The notes: generated by a model from the letters alone, not told the origin. DNA of 64,000 bases from Lachnospiraceae bacterium (GCA_009779895.1 WRBB01000002.1:1-64000); one strand, 5' to 3'; counted from the stretch's first letter, positions 8,925 to 18,027 are shown. Translations and numbers: made by a program.

Positions 8925-9788
8925 ATGAATAAAAGATGGAAGACGTTTTGGATTGTATGTGCTACGGTGTTTACGTTGGGAATTGTTATGGTAGGGCTTG
9001 GTGCAACCATGGGTGGTACATTATCTTTGGCCGGTTCTCAAGATGGTATTTTGAATTGGACAAGTTTTGGTCCTTGGCCAAATTGGATTACAACCGATGT
9101 GACAGATAGATTTTCTTCGAGCCAAGATTCGGCAGACGGGTTGAAGTTTACGGATATTCAAAATTTATCCGTAGATATTGGTTTGATGACCGTGGTTATG
9201 ATTGGGTGGGATGAAGACGAGATCGTGATTGACACTTCCGATGTGAGTAGGGAGTTATTGGGGCAGTTGAACATTGGAGCATCCGGTGATACTTTAAATA
9301 TCAGTATGAGAAACGTGCGAAACTGGTCCGGTTTGATTGGTAATCAAAGCAGTACATTGCGTATTTTTATGCCTAAGGATCAGGTGTTTGACCGAGCGGA
9401 TTTATTCATTGGTGCCGGTGAGATCATAGTGGAACAGATTGAGGCGACGGTTTTAGATATATCAATTGGTGCCGGTGCCGGTGAGATTAAGGAGTTCTCT
9501 GCAGAAACGGTATCCATCCATGTAGGTGCCGGACGTTTGGAGATGTCAGGTGCGGTGGAAGAACAACTGGAAGCGGATTGTGGTATGGGTGAAGTTGTGT
9601 TGCACCTAGATGGCACGGAAGCGGATTTTGGTTATGCAATAGATGTTGGTATGGGTAGCGTACAAGTGGGAAGCTTAAATGTTTCCGGCATGGGGCGTCA
9701 GGCGACGGGCAATCTTCAAACAGCGGAAGCGATGTTAAATATTCGTGCCGGTATGGGTAGAGTGGAAGTAAATTTCATCGACCGATAG
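8925..9788 (+). CDS. DUF4097-like putative surface/adhesin-fold protein
   Basis: A 287-residue protein with an N-terminal membrane anchor or signal (about residues 5-35, after MNKRWK) and an exported beta-rich domain. The C-terminal 150 residues consist of short repeated beta units, each with a GAG or GMG turn (IGAGEI, IGAGAGEI, VGAGRLE, CGMGEV, VGMGSV, AGMGRVE), the signature of DUF4097/DUF2154 beta-solenoid proteins related to LiaF-type sensors. It starts 5 nt after DUF1700 with AAAGAAAGG upstream. Its place in a PadR-DUF1700-PspC operon suggests an extracytoplasmic sensor or output protein; the ligand is unknown. Confidence 0.8.
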   Translation: MNKRWKTFWIVCATVFTLGIVMVGLGATMGGTLSLAGSQDGILNWTSFGPWPNWITTDVTDRFSSSQDSADGLKFTDIQNLSVDIGLMTVVMIGWDEDEIVIDTSDVSRELLGQLNIGASGDTLNISMRNVRNWSGLIGNQSSTLRIFMPKDQVFDRADLFIGAGEIIVEQIEATVLDISIGAGAGEIKEFSAETVSIHVGAGRLEMSGAVEEQLEADCGMGEVVLHLDGTEADFGYAIDVGMGSVQVGSLNVSGMGRQATGNLQTAEAMLNIRAGMGRVEVNFIDR

Positions 9789-9835
9789 CGATGGATGAGA
9801 TTTTTTCAAATTAATTTTATAAGGAGGAAGAGAAC

Positions 9836-10036
9836 ATGGATGACAAAAAGAGAGTATATCGTTCAGCGTCAAACAGGATGATTACAGGTGTTTGCGGAGG
9901 TATTGCGGCGTATTTTAATGTGGATGCGACGATTGTACGTCTGGGTTGGGCTTTGGTTACGGTTTTTAGTGCCGGAGCCGGTATCATTGCTTATATCGCA
10001 GCTTCGGTTATTATTCCGGATGAAACGAGAGTATAA
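9836..10036 (+). CDS. PspC-domain small membrane protein
   Basis: A 66-residue stand-alone PspC domain. KRVYRSASNRMITGVCGGIA is the canonical start, followed by YFNVDATIVRLGW and one hydrophobic membrane helix (ALVTVFSAGAGIIAYIAASVII). PspC proteins act in phage-shock or envelope-stress responses, and in Firmicutes LiaI/LiaF-like settings. AAGGAGGAAGAG lies just upstream of ATG 9836. It is the last gene of the PadR operon and is followed by a terminator. Confidence 0.93.
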   Translation: MDDKKRVYRSASNRMITGVCGGIAAYFNVDATIVRLGWALVTVFSAGAGIIAYIAASVIIPDETRV

Positions 10037-10075
10037 AGCAAGAAATTGGAGCAATTTTCCACAAAGTAAAAAAAT

Positions 10076-10118
10076 AAATCCTTCGCCCGTTGGAAGATAT
10101 AACGTGCGAGGGATTTTT
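10076..10118 (+). terminator. Terminator of the padR-pspC operon
   Basis: The 11-nt arms at 10076-10086 and 10106-10116 pair with one G-U, followed by TTTTT. The rest of the 296-bp gap between pspC and the next gene is AT-rich, and I see no gene in it. Confidence 0.75.
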
Positions 10119-10332
10119 GCCGGAATCGTGTAAGATATCAGCGTTCTTTGTGTAGTATGTCCAATTGTAAAAAGCGCTGTTTTCGTTAAAATTTTGATTA
10201 AATGCCTAATAATATTCGATTTCCTCTTTATTTTTTTGGTGTTTTCGGTTAAAATGGATTGTAATTATATTTTACAAGTTAGGAAATCAGTTTTTTTTTT
10301 GTGAAAAATATACATTGGGAGGAAGAACAATT

Positions 10333-11418
10333 ATGATATCGAATCAGATATTGCAAAATACGATTGATGGATTAAAAAGAATTTCCCGGATTAATTTTAG
10401 TATTTTAGATACGGATGGCAAATCCTTGGTTACGACCACGGAGGGTCATAATCCGGAGACTTATGAGAGTGATGTGCTATCTTTTGTTGCTTCTCCTGCG
10501 GATAGCCAGGTGATTCGGGACTGTCAGTTCTTTAAAATTTTTGATGAACAGCATTTGGAGTACGTGTTATTGGCCAACGGTGAGAGCGAAGAAGTTTATA
10601 TGGTCGGCAAGATTGCTGCTTTCCAGATTCAAAATCTATTGATTGCTTACAAGGAGAGGTTTGACAAAGACAATTTTATCAAAAACCTGTTGTTGGACAA
10701 TCTGCTGTTGGTAGATATTTATAACCGTGCAAAAAAATTGCATATTGGTACAAAAGTAAAACGTGTTATTTTTATCATTGAGACACTATACGAAAAAGAT
10801 AGTGCGGCTTTGGAAAATGTGCGTAATATTTTGGGGGAATCTCAAAAAGATTTTGTCACAGCAGTTGACGAGAAGAACATTATTGTGGTAAAAGATTTAA
10901 GTGACGATTATAATTATGATTTGGACAAGATTGCGAAAAATATGTTAGAGGCTTTGAAGTTGGAGTCCTCTGATGAGTACATTCATATCGCCTATGGTAC
11001 GGTGGTAAATGACATCAGCGAAGTGTCTAAGTCGTACAAAGAGGCAATGTTGGCGCTGGATGTAGGTAAGATATTTTTTGATGAAAAAGATATTGTTGCT
11101 TACAGCACTTTGGGGATTGGTCGTTTGATTTATCAATTGCCCTTACCCTTATGCAAAATGTACATCAAAGAAATTTTTGAAGGTAAGTCGCCGGATGATT
11201 TTGATGAAGAGACATTGACCACCATTGGAAAGTTCTTTGAGAATAGCTTGAATATTTCAGAAACATCAAGACAATTATATATTCACCGCAATACCTTGGT
11301 TTACCGTTTGGATAAATTACAAAAGAGTACGGGCTTGGATTTGCGCGTTTTTGAGGATGCGATCACCTTTAAAATTGCCTTTATGGTGGTGAAATATATG
11401 AAATCGATGGAGTTCTGA
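10333..11418 (+). CDS. CdaR/PucR-type transcriptional regulator
   Basis: A 361-residue regulator. The N-terminal region (NQILQNTIDGLKRISRINFSILD) resembles a sensory PAS/diacid-recognition fold, the central part a degenerate GGDEF-like domain (about residues 140-270), and the C-terminus is a PucR-type helix-turn-helix: LNISETSRQLYIHRNTLVYR followed by RLDKLQKSTGLD. Members control sugar-diacid, purine or cell-wall genes; the effector is unknown. ATG 10333 is preferred because GGGAGGAAG at 10317-10325 is its ribosome binding site; an in-frame TTG at 10315 overlaps that site. It lies 24 nt upstream of ftsE and may be cotranscribed with the division genes. Confidence 0.85.
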   Translation: MISNQILQNTIDGLKRISRINFSILDTDGKSLVTTTEGHNPETYESDVLSFVASPADSQVIRDCQFFKIFDEQHLEYVLLANGESEEVYMVGKIAAFQIQNLLIAYKERFDKDNFIKNLLLDNLLLVDIYNRAKKLHIGTKVKRVIFIIETLYEKDSAALENVRNILGESQKDFVTAVDEKNIIVVKDLSDDYNYDLDKIAKNMLEALKLESSDEYIHIAYGTVVNDISEVSKSYKEAMLALDVGKIFFDEKDIVAYSTLGIGRLIYQLPLPLCKMYIKEIFEGKSPDDFDEETLTTIGKFFENSLNISETSRQLYIHRNTLVYRLDKLQKSTGLDLRVFEDAITFKIAFMVVKYMKSMEF

Positions 11419-11442
11419 TTTCAGTCACATTAGGAGGAGTAT

Positions 11443-12129
11443 ATGATTGAATTAAAAAACGTTACAAAGGAGTACACCAAAGGTGTAGCCGCTTTGAATG
11501 GCGTATCTGTGAGGATTGAGCAGGGAGAATTTGTTTTTATCATTGGGGAAAGCGGTTCCGGTAAATCGACGTTGATTCGTTTGATTATGAAAGAATTGGA
11601 TGTTACAAAGGGTACGATCGTGGTAAATGGACACAATTTGGCTCGTATGCGGCATCGGAAGATTCCAAAGTACCGACGTGAATTGGGTGTGGTTTTTCAG
11701 GATTTCAGGCTTTTAAAAGATCGCAATATCTATGACAATATTTCATTCGCACTGCGTGTGACCGATGTTCCGAATCGGGTGATCAAAAGAAAAGTTCCGG
11801 CAGCATTATCCTTGGTAGGTTTGGCGCAAAAGTACAAAGCGTTTCCAAAAGAATTATCCGGTGGTGAGCAACAGCGTGTGGCGATTGCAAGGGCGATTAT
11901 CAATGAGCCGGCTATTTTGCTTGCGGATGAGCCGACAGGTAACTTGGATCCGACAAATTCTTGGGAAATTATGAGTTTATTAAAAGAGGCAAATGAACGT
12001 GGTACAACCGTTTTGGTCGTGACCCACAATCAAGAAATCGTCAACGAGATGCAGGAGCGTGTGATTACAATGCGTCAAGGTGTTATCGTGAGTGATGAAC
12101 AAAGAGGTGGTTTTACAGATGAGAATTAG
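11443..12129 (+). CDS. ftsE: Cell division ATP-binding protein FtsE
   Basis: The 228-residue ATPase of the FtsEX complex. Walker A GESGSGKST, the Q-loop VFQDFRLL, the signature LSGGEQQRVAIARAI and Walker B LLADEPTGNLD are all present. FtsE powers a conformational change in FtsX that switches on a peptidoglycan hydrolase outside the membrane. TAGGAGGAG precedes ATG 11443. ftsX overlaps the last codons by 11 nt. The EnvC/PcsB-like hydrolase and a CtpA protease follow in the same direction, as expected for the partner of FtsEX in Gram-positives. Confidence 0.96.
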   Translation: MIELKNVTKEYTKGVAALNGVSVRIEQGEFVFIIGESGSGKSTLIRLIMKELDVTKGTIVVNGHNLARMRHRKIPKYRRELGVVFQDFRLLKDRNIYDNISFALRVTDVPNRVIKRKVPAALSLVGLAQKYKAFPKELSGGEQQRVAIARAIINEPAILLADEPTGNLDPTNSWEIMSLLKEANERGTTVLVVTHNQEIVNEMQERVITMRQGVIVSDEQRGGFTDEN

Positions 12130-13066
12130 TACATTAGGATATGTTGGTAAACAAGGGTTTCGGAGTATTGGGCGAAATAAGATGTTTTCTATGGCATCCA
12201 TTGCTACCATGGCAGCTTGTATTTTTTTGTTTGGTCTATTCTTTTCTGTTGCTTTGAATATGCAATATATTGTTCGAATGGCCGAAGAAAGTGTAGCGAT
12301 TACAGTGTTCTTTGATGATTATTTGGAACGGTCTCGCATTGATGAAATTGCAATGGAATTGCGAGGTCGGCCTGATGTTGCGGAAGTGAATTATGTTTCC
12401 GGTGAAGAGGCGTGGGAGTCTTTTCGGCAGGAGTATTTTGCCGAACATCCGGAGTTGGCAGAGGGTTTTCCAAACAACCCCTTGGTGAATTCCAATCACT
12501 TTGAAGTGTATATGACACCCTCCGGCGGAGAAGAGCGTAGTTTATTGGGTGCAAGCAATCTTTCCAGAACCCAGACAGAGCTGGTTGCTTTTGCGGGAGA
12601 ATTAGAGGGTGTGCGTCAGGTAAATCGTTCAGATATTGTGGCAAATACATTATCCAGTATAAATGTTTTGGTGGGATATGCATCTGCGGCATTGATTTTG
12701 ATTTTGTTTGGTGTTTCGATTTTTTTGATTAGCAATACGGTGACCATGGGAATTACGGTGCGGCGTGAAGAGATTGCGATTATGAAATATATCGGCGCAA
12801 AAGATTTTGTGGTTCGGGCACCTTTTGTCATTGAGGGATTGACGATGGGCGTGATTGGTGCTATTATTCCATTGATACTACTTTACTTTTTGTATGGCAA
12901 TGCAGTGTCCTATATTATGACACGTTTTGCGATTTTAAGTAATATCATAGGCTTTTTGCCGGCGTATAGTGTGTATGCATATCTGTTGCCCATTGGTTTG
13001 GCTTTGGGGGTAGGGATAGGCTTTATTGGAAGTTATTTTACGGTACGGAAGCATTTAAAAGTGTAA
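12119..13066 (+). CDS. ftsX: Cell division protein FtsX (permease-like)
   Basis: A 315-residue type VII ABC permease. There are four membrane segments: one after SIGRNKMFSMASIAT (about residues 20-45) and three in the C-terminal half (about 180-205, 230-255, 285-310). The large extracellular loop (about 50-170) would contact the murein hydrolase. The start ATG 12119 lies inside ftsE, with AGAGGTGG upstream; a longer reading from 12092 has no ribosome site and homologues begin near MRISTLGYV. It couples FtsE ATPase activity to the hydrolase encoded just downstream. Confidence 0.95.
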   Translation: MRISTLGYVGKQGFRSIGRNKMFSMASIATMAACIFLFGLFFSVALNMQYIVRMAEESVAITVFFDDYLERSRIDEIAMELRGRPDVAEVNYVSGEEAWESFRQEYFAEHPELAEGFPNNPLVNSNHFEVYMTPSGGEERSLLGASNLSRTQTELVAFAGELEGVRQVNRSDIVANTLSSINVLVGYASAALILILFGVSIFLISNTVTMGITVRREEIAIMKYIGAKDFVVRAPFVIEGLTMGVIGAIIPLILLYFLYGNAVSYIMTRFAILSNIIGFLPAYSVYAYLLPIGLALGVGIGFIGSYFTVRKHLKV

Positions 13067-13161
13067 TAAATAAATTTGCTGGGGAGCAAAATTCATTCGG
13101 GAAATGTCAACAGGGGCAGGATTGCCTTTTGTTGTCTGCTCAATCACGAAGGAGGTATACG

Positions 13162-14442
13162 ATGAAAGAGCAAAAAAGGAGTATAATTGGTACGGGGTTG
13201 GTGTTGGGTTTATGTTTGGTAGTGGGGATTACCGCAACAGCAAACACAACGATTGAAGATATGCAAAGGGAAAATGAAATCTTAGAAGCCGAACGTAGAT
13301 CATCAGAAGCACAGCGGCAGGAATTGGATTCTGAGTTGGAAACGATTTTGGCAGATATGATTCAAATCAGAGATGATTTGCGTGATACGGAAGATGCGAT
13401 TTATGAAACAGAGATTGAATTGGTTCAGGCGAAAGTGGCTGAAAACGATCAGATGCGTAGCATGGAAAGACGGATTCAGTTTATGTTTGAAAATGGTAAT
13501 ATGCAGTTTCTCGAGTTGATTTTCTCCAGTGAAACATTGGGAGATTTTATCAACAAGGTAGAATATGTCCAACGGCTTTCTGATTATGATCGTCAGATGT
13601 TGGTCCAGTTTCAAGAGGCATTGCAGACGGTAGCCGATAAAGAAGAAGCTTTAAAAGTAGAATATGAGTCTTTGAAAGATTTGCAGGATCAATTAATCGA
13701 AAATCAAGAACGTATCGAAACTTTATTGGTCGAAAAAGATATTGAAATTTCAGATTTGGAAAATCAAATTGGAGTCAATGCCACTTTGATTGCGGAGTTA
13801 ATCGCCCAAGCAGAAGCAGAACGGATCAGACAAGAAGAGGCTGCGGCTGCTGCTGCGGCGGCAGAAGAGGCGGCAAGAGCGGCGGAAGAGGCGAGACAGG
13901 AAGAAGAGGCACGCCGCAACCAAGAAGCGCAGGACAATGCAAACAATCAAGGAAACATAAACGATCAAAACAATGCAAATAATCAAAACACCCCGGAAAA
14001 TCCGGGCAATCAAGGCGGTGCACCGGAGAACCCGGGCAACCAAGGTGGCGGCGGTGGTACCGTTTCGGTGGGGCAGTTTGCACATCCGGCTCCGGGGACG
14101 GTGATTACCAGTGGTTTTGGTTGGCGTGCTTTTGACAATGCGTTTCATAATGGCGTAGACTTTGCCGGCCCGACAGGTTTGCCTACTTTCGCGGCGGAAG
14201 CAGGAACTGTTGTTATTTCCGGCTTTAGTGTAAGTGCCGGAAACTGGGTGGTGATCAACCATGGAAATGGTTTGGTTACAAAATATATGCATCATTCGTC
14301 CAATTTGGTGGTGGCCGGTCAACAGGTGGCACGTGGTCAACAGGTTGGTACGATTGGAAATACAGGTTTTTCTTTTGGGGCACATTTGCATTTCCAAGTG
14401 GAAATCAATGGTGTGCCGGTGAATCCGATGCAGTTTTTATAG
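13162..14442 (+). CDS. EnvC/PcsB-like murein hydrolase activator, M23 domain
   Basis: A 426-residue secreted protein: signal peptide (about residues 1-28, ending near TATANTT), a long coiled coil (about 30-235), an Ala/Glu-rich then Asn/Gln/Gly-rich linker with two copies of PENPGNQGG (about 285-300), and a C-terminal LytM/M23 domain. Zinc-ligand motifs HNGVD and HLHFQV are present, as is MHHSS, so it may be an active endopeptidase and not only an activator. The architecture matches CwlO/PcsB/EnvC partners of FtsEX, and ftsEX lies directly upstream. GAAGGAGG precedes ATG 13162; an earlier in-frame start at 13129 lacks such a site. Confidence 0.9.
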   Translation: MKEQKRSIIGTGLVLGLCLVVGITATANTTIEDMQRENEILEAERRSSEAQRQELDSELETILADMIQIRDDLRDTEDAIYETEIELVQAKVAENDQMRSMERRIQFMFENGNMQFLELIFSSETLGDFINKVEYVQRLSDYDRQMLVQFQEALQTVADKEEALKVEYESLKDLQDQLIENQERIETLLVEKDIEISDLENQIGVNATLIAELIAQAEAERIRQEEAAAAAAAAEEAARAAEEARQEEEARRNQEAQDNANNQGNINDQNNANNQNTPENPGNQGGAPENPGNQGGGGGTVSVGQFAHPAPGTVITSGFGWRAFDNAFHNGVDFAGPTGLPTFAAEAGTVVISGFSVSAGNWVVINHGNGLVTKYMHHSSNLVVAGQQVARGQQVGTIGNTGFSFGAHLHFQVEINGVPVNPMQFL

Positions 14443-14470
14443 ATAAGTGAAAACCCTACAAAGGAGTTTT

Positions 14471-15682
14471 ATGGAAAATCAAGAGTATCGTGGGAGAAAA
14501 AATATGTTTCGTATAGGGGTGCTGACAGGCACCCTTACTTCGTTGTTTTTGGTTGCTTTGGTTTTGATTGTGTATAATTTTATTCCCCTGCCCTTTTTGG
14601 CAAATCGCAATCAAGGGATGGAAGTAAAATTGGAGTACATGGACGAATTGATTCAGGAGCATTTTCTTTTTTCGGATGAAATAGACAGGCAACGGTTGCA
14701 GGATGGTATTTTTTCCGGTTTTGTGGGAGCCTTGGGTGATTCTTATACGCAATATTTTAATCCGGCGGCAACAGAGCGTTTATTGCAATCACGCAGTGGC
14801 ACTTATTATGGCATTGGTGCAGTTTTGTCGATGAGCCAGGATAGCAATGTGGCAGAAGTGGTTCGGTTGTTTGAGGGAAATCCAGCGGAGAAAGCCGGAT
14901 TGTTGGTTGGTGATTTACTGACCCATGTAGATGGTCATAGTACAGAGGGTTATGATTTGACGGAGATTGTTTCTTGGATTCAAGGAGAAGAGGGAACAGC
15001 TGTTATTTTGACCATTGATCGTGATGGTGAGGTGTTGGATATTGAGGTGATTCGAGGTCACATTCAGGTACCCACCATTACCTTTGCGGTAAAAGAGGGC
15101 AATTTGGGTTATTTGCGTGTCAGTGAGTTTGATCAAGTGACGGCCGGACAGTTTGCAGAGGCTTTGGCAGAGTTTGAATCGTTTGGTTTAGAGGGTCTGG
15201 TGGTTGATTTGCGCAATAATCCGGGTGGAAATTTGAACACGGTGGTGGATATGTTACGGCAGATTTTACCTGCGGGTATGATTGTTTCTGTGGAAGATAA
15301 AAATGGCAGGGTGATGGAACATACAAGTGCCGGAGAGACCCCCTTTGAAAAGCCGATGGTGATTCTTGTGAATGAACATAGTGCCAGTGCATCGGAAATA
15401 TTTGCCGGTGCTATACAAGACTATGAGATGGGTACAGTTGTTGGGACAACTACATTTGGAAAAGGCTTGGTGCAAAGAGTGTTTCATTTGCCGGATGGTA
15501 GTAGTATACAGATGACGGTTGCAGAATATTTTACCCCCAATGGACGCAGTATACATGAGGAGGGCATTGTTCCGGATGAAGCGGTAGAATTGGAGATAGA
15601 TGAGGATGTGACAGAAGAAGATGATTTTGTAGACAACCAATTGGAAAGAGCCTTGGAAATATTGCAGGAAAAGCTACGATAA
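14471..15682 (+). CDS. ctpA: C-terminal processing peptidase (S41, CtpA type)
   Basis: A 403-residue serine protease: one N-terminal membrane anchor (about residues 15-38), a PDZ domain (about 90-170, with EGNPAEKAGLLVGDLL), and the S41 catalytic domain (LVVDLRNNPGG). The catalytic Ser lies in EHSASASE near residue 304, with the Lys in TTFGKGLVQ about 25 residues later; the C-terminus is acidic. Such proteases trim cell-wall hydrolases or their regulators, fitting its place behind ftsEX and the M23 protein. ATG 14471 has AAAGGAG upstream; a start at 14447 would place that site within the coding region. Confidence 0.92.
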   Translation: MENQEYRGRKNMFRIGVLTGTLTSLFLVALVLIVYNFIPLPFLANRNQGMEVKLEYMDELIQEHFLFSDEIDRQRLQDGIFSGFVGALGDSYTQYFNPAATERLLQSRSGTYYGIGAVLSMSQDSNVAEVVRLFEGNPAEKAGLLVGDLLTHVDGHSTEGYDLTEIVSWIQGEEGTAVILTIDRDGEVLDIEVIRGHIQVPTITFAVKEGNLGYLRVSEFDQVTAGQFAEALAEFESFGLEGLVVDLRNNPGGNLNTVVDMLRQILPAGMIVSVEDKNGRVMEHTSAGETPFEKPMVILVNEHSASASEIFAGAIQDYEMGTVVGTTTFGKGLVQRVFHLPDGSSIQMTVAEYFTPNGRSIHEEGIVPDEAVELEIDEDVTEEDDFVDNQLERALEILQEKLR

Positions 15683-15701
15683 GCAAAAGAAAAAAGAATT
15701 A

Positions 15702-15728
15702 CTAGCACTCAGATGAAAAGAGTGCTAG
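15702..15728. promoter_or_regulatory. CIRCE-like HrcA operator (also a possible ctpA terminator)
   Basis: Two 9-bp arms, CTAGCACTC at 15702-15710 and GAGTGCTAG at 15720-15728, are separated by exactly 9 nt. The CIRCE consensus is TTAGCACTC-N9-GAGTGCTAA; only the outermost base of each arm differs. It lies 20 bp after ctpA and 8 bp before the -35 of the htpG promoter. Because TTTTTT follows the right arm, the same palindrome could end the ctpA transcript. Confidence 0.8.
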
Positions 15729-15735
15729 TTTTTTA

Positions 15736-15764
15736 TTGACTTTTGTCTAAGCCTATATTAAAAT
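15736..15764 (+). promoter_or_regulatory. Probable htpG promoter
   Basis: TTGACT at 15736-15741 and TAAAAT at 15759-15764, with a 17-nt spacer, lie directly downstream of the CIRCE-like operator. The implied leader is about 70 nt. Confidence 0.65.
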
Positions 15765-15839
15765 ACAGATTGTGGGAAAAATTATAACAACGAGCCACCG
15801 TTGTAGTGGCTGAAAATATGAAAAAAGGAGATTTAGATT

Positions 15840-17963
15840 ATGGGAACAAAAAGAGGAAATTTATCCATTGATAGCGAAAACATTTTTCCGATTATTAAAA
15901 AGTGGGTGTATTCAGATCATGATATTTTTATTCGTGAATTGATTTCAAATGCTTGTGATGCAATCACCAAACTAAAAAAATTGGATATGATGGGTGAGTA
16001 TGAAATTTCGGAGGATTACAAGGCAAAGATTCAAATGATTGTGAATCCGGAAGAAAAGACATTAAAATTTATTGACAATGGTTTGGGTATGACTGCGGAT
16101 GAGGTAGAAGAGTATATTACGCAGATTGCTTTTTCCGGTGCAACTCAGTTTTTGGAAAAATACAAAGATAAAACCACAGAGGATGAGATGATTGGCCATT
16201 TTGGATTGGGTTTTTATTCTTCTTTTATGGTGGCTGAAGAGGTGCAAATTGATTCCTTGTCCTATCAGGCGGGTGCAACACCTGTGAACTGGCGTAGTGC
16301 CGGCGGAACAGAGTATGAGATGCAAGAGGGCAGCCGTGATGTGGTTGGTACGGAGGTTACCCTTTATTTAAATGATGACAGTTTGGAATTTGCCAACGAA
16401 TATCGTGTAAAAGAAGTATTAGAAAAATACTGTTCTTTTATGCCGGTTGAGATTTTCTTGACCAAAGCAAATGCAGAGACAGAATATGAGACCATTGATG
16501 CGGCTGATATTTTAGAAACAGATGAAGTGGTTGAGCATATAACCGAAGAACCCAAAGAGGGGGAAGAGGGCGAACCAAAAGAGAAAGCAAAGATTGTGAA
16601 ACGTCCGGTTTCGATTAGTGATACCAAACCTTTGTGGGGGGAAAACCCGAGTGATTGTACAAAGGAGGCGTATCTGGCATTTTATCGTAAAGTGTTTATG
16701 GATTACAAAGAGCCATTGTTTTGGATTCATTTGAATATGGATTATCCATTTAATTTAAAAGGGATTTTATACTTCCCGAAAGTAAATACCCAGTATGATT
16801 CTTTGGAGGGTGTGATTAAACTTTACAACAATCAGGTATTCATCGCGGACAATATCAAAGAAGTGATTCCTGAGTTTTTGATGGTGTTAAAAGGCGTTAT
16901 TGATTGTCCGGATTTACCGTTAAATGTTTCCCGTAGCGCCCTGCAAAACGATGGTTTTGTCAACAAGGTAGCTGAGTACATTTCACGGAAGATTGCAGAT
17001 AAATTAAACGGCATGTTTAAGACAGACAAAGAGAATTATGAAAAGTATTGGGATGATATTAGCCCCTTTGTAAAATTTGGTTGTTTGCGTGATGAAAAAT
17101 TCGGTGAAAAAGTCAAAGATTCTATTTTGTTCCGGGATTTATCGGCAAATTATTTGACTTTAGATGAGATAATTGCAAAAAGCACGGATGCGGATTCTGC
17201 GGAAGAAACAGAGCAGGAGGTAGACGAAAGCAAGCAAGGCGCAGAGGAAACAGAGCAGAAGGTAGAGGAAAGCAAGGCAGATGGCAGCGTAGAAGAGGAT
17301 GACGGAGATTTAGCGGCTGAATCGGATGAAGCGGAAGAAAAGAAAATCCCTATTTTCTATGTAACGGACGAGCAACAACAAAGTCAATATATCAAGATGT
17401 TTAAAGAGCAAGGGCAGGATGCAATTTTGCTGACCCATACCATTGACAATGCTTTTGTGACGCATTTGGAGCAGCAAAATCAGAACATCAGCTTCCAAAG
17501 AATTGACGCAGAGTTGCATGATTCTTTAAAAGATGAGGTGGCAGAGAAAGATAAAGAGACATTCCAAAAAACAACAGATAACCTTGTGAAAATTTTCCGT
17601 AAGGAATTGGGCAAGGAAACCTTGGAGGTTAAGGTTGAAAATCTGAAAGACGAAAATATCTCTTCGATGATGGTATTGCCGGAGCAATCTCGAAGAATGG
17701 AAGAGATGATGAAGATGTACTCTATGGGTGGTATGGACATGGGTGCTATGGGTATGGGCAATGCAGGAACCTTGATTCTAAATGCCAATCATCCATTGGT
17801 AAAATTTGTGTTGGATCATAAAAAAGACAAGAATGTAAATATGATTTGTAAGCAACTTTATGATGTGGCATTGTTGGCTCATAAGCCATTGAGCCCGGAA
17901 GAAATGACGGAATTTGTCAATCGAAATAACCAGATTATGATGATGTTGGTGGGTGAAAAATAG
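15840..17963 (+). CDS. htpG: Chaperone protein HtpG (bacterial Hsp90) with an acidic insertion
   Basis: A 707-residue Hsp90 ATPase, longer than the usual 610-640. GHKL ATP-site motifs are present (ELISNACDA near residue 37, FIDNGLGM, and GHFGLGFYSSFMVA near 120), then the middle domain (NVSRSALQND) and the C-terminal dimerisation domain with a Gly/Met stretch. Two unusual charged segments stand out: a Glu/Lys linker at the N/middle boundary (about residues 232-250) and an acidic insertion at about 448-502 that contains a 14-residue tandem repeat (nucleotides 17199-17240 and 17241-17282). AAAAAGGAG precedes ATG 15840. The CIRCE-like site upstream points to HrcA control. Confidence 0.96.
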   Translation: MGTKRGNLSIDSENIFPIIKKWVYSDHDIFIRELISNACDAITKLKKLDMMGEYEISEDYKAKIQMIVNPEEKTLKFIDNGLGMTADEVEEYITQIAFSGATQFLEKYKDKTTEDEMIGHFGLGFYSSFMVAEEVQIDSLSYQAGATPVNWRSAGGTEYEMQEGSRDVVGTEVTLYLNDDSLEFANEYRVKEVLEKYCSFMPVEIFLTKANAETEYETIDAADILETDEVVEHITEEPKEGEEGEPKEKAKIVKRPVSISDTKPLWGENPSDCTKEAYLAFYRKVFMDYKEPLFWIHLNMDYPFNLKGILYFPKVNTQYDSLEGVIKLYNNQVFIADNIKEVIPEFLMVLKGVIDCPDLPLNVSRSALQNDGFVNKVAEYISRKIADKLNGMFKTDKENYEKYWDDISPFVKFGCLRDEKFGEKVKDSILFRDLSANYLTLDEIIAKSTDADSAEETEQEVDESKQGAEETEQKVEESKADGSVEEDDGDLAAESDEAEEKKIPIFYVTDEQQQSQYIKMFKEQGQDAILLTHTIDNAFVTHLEQQNQNISFQRIDAELHDSLKDEVAEKDKETFQKTTDNLVKIFRKELGKETLEVKVENLKDENISSMMVLPEQSRRMEEMMKMYSMGGMDMGAMGMGNAGTLILNANHPLVKFVLDHKKDKNVNMICKQLYDVALLAHKPLSPEEMTEFVNRNNQIMMMLVGEK

Positions 17964-17980
17964 AGATATAAATCAGGTAA

Positions 17981-18027
17981 AATCCCCAAAGGCTTTGATG
18001 GTACAGAGCTTTTGGGGGTTTTTGTTT
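17981..18027 (+). terminator. htpG terminator
   Basis: The arms at about 17983-17994 (CCCCAAAGGCT) and 18007-18018 (AGCTTTTGGGG) pair imperfectly and are followed by a T-rich run. Confidence 0.7.

Noticed and set aside
13764-14397. Long minus-strand frames opposite the M23 hydrolase
   Set aside because: They mirror the Ala/Glu/Gln-rich coiled coil and linker; low-complexity Ser/Ala/Cys content and no start signals.
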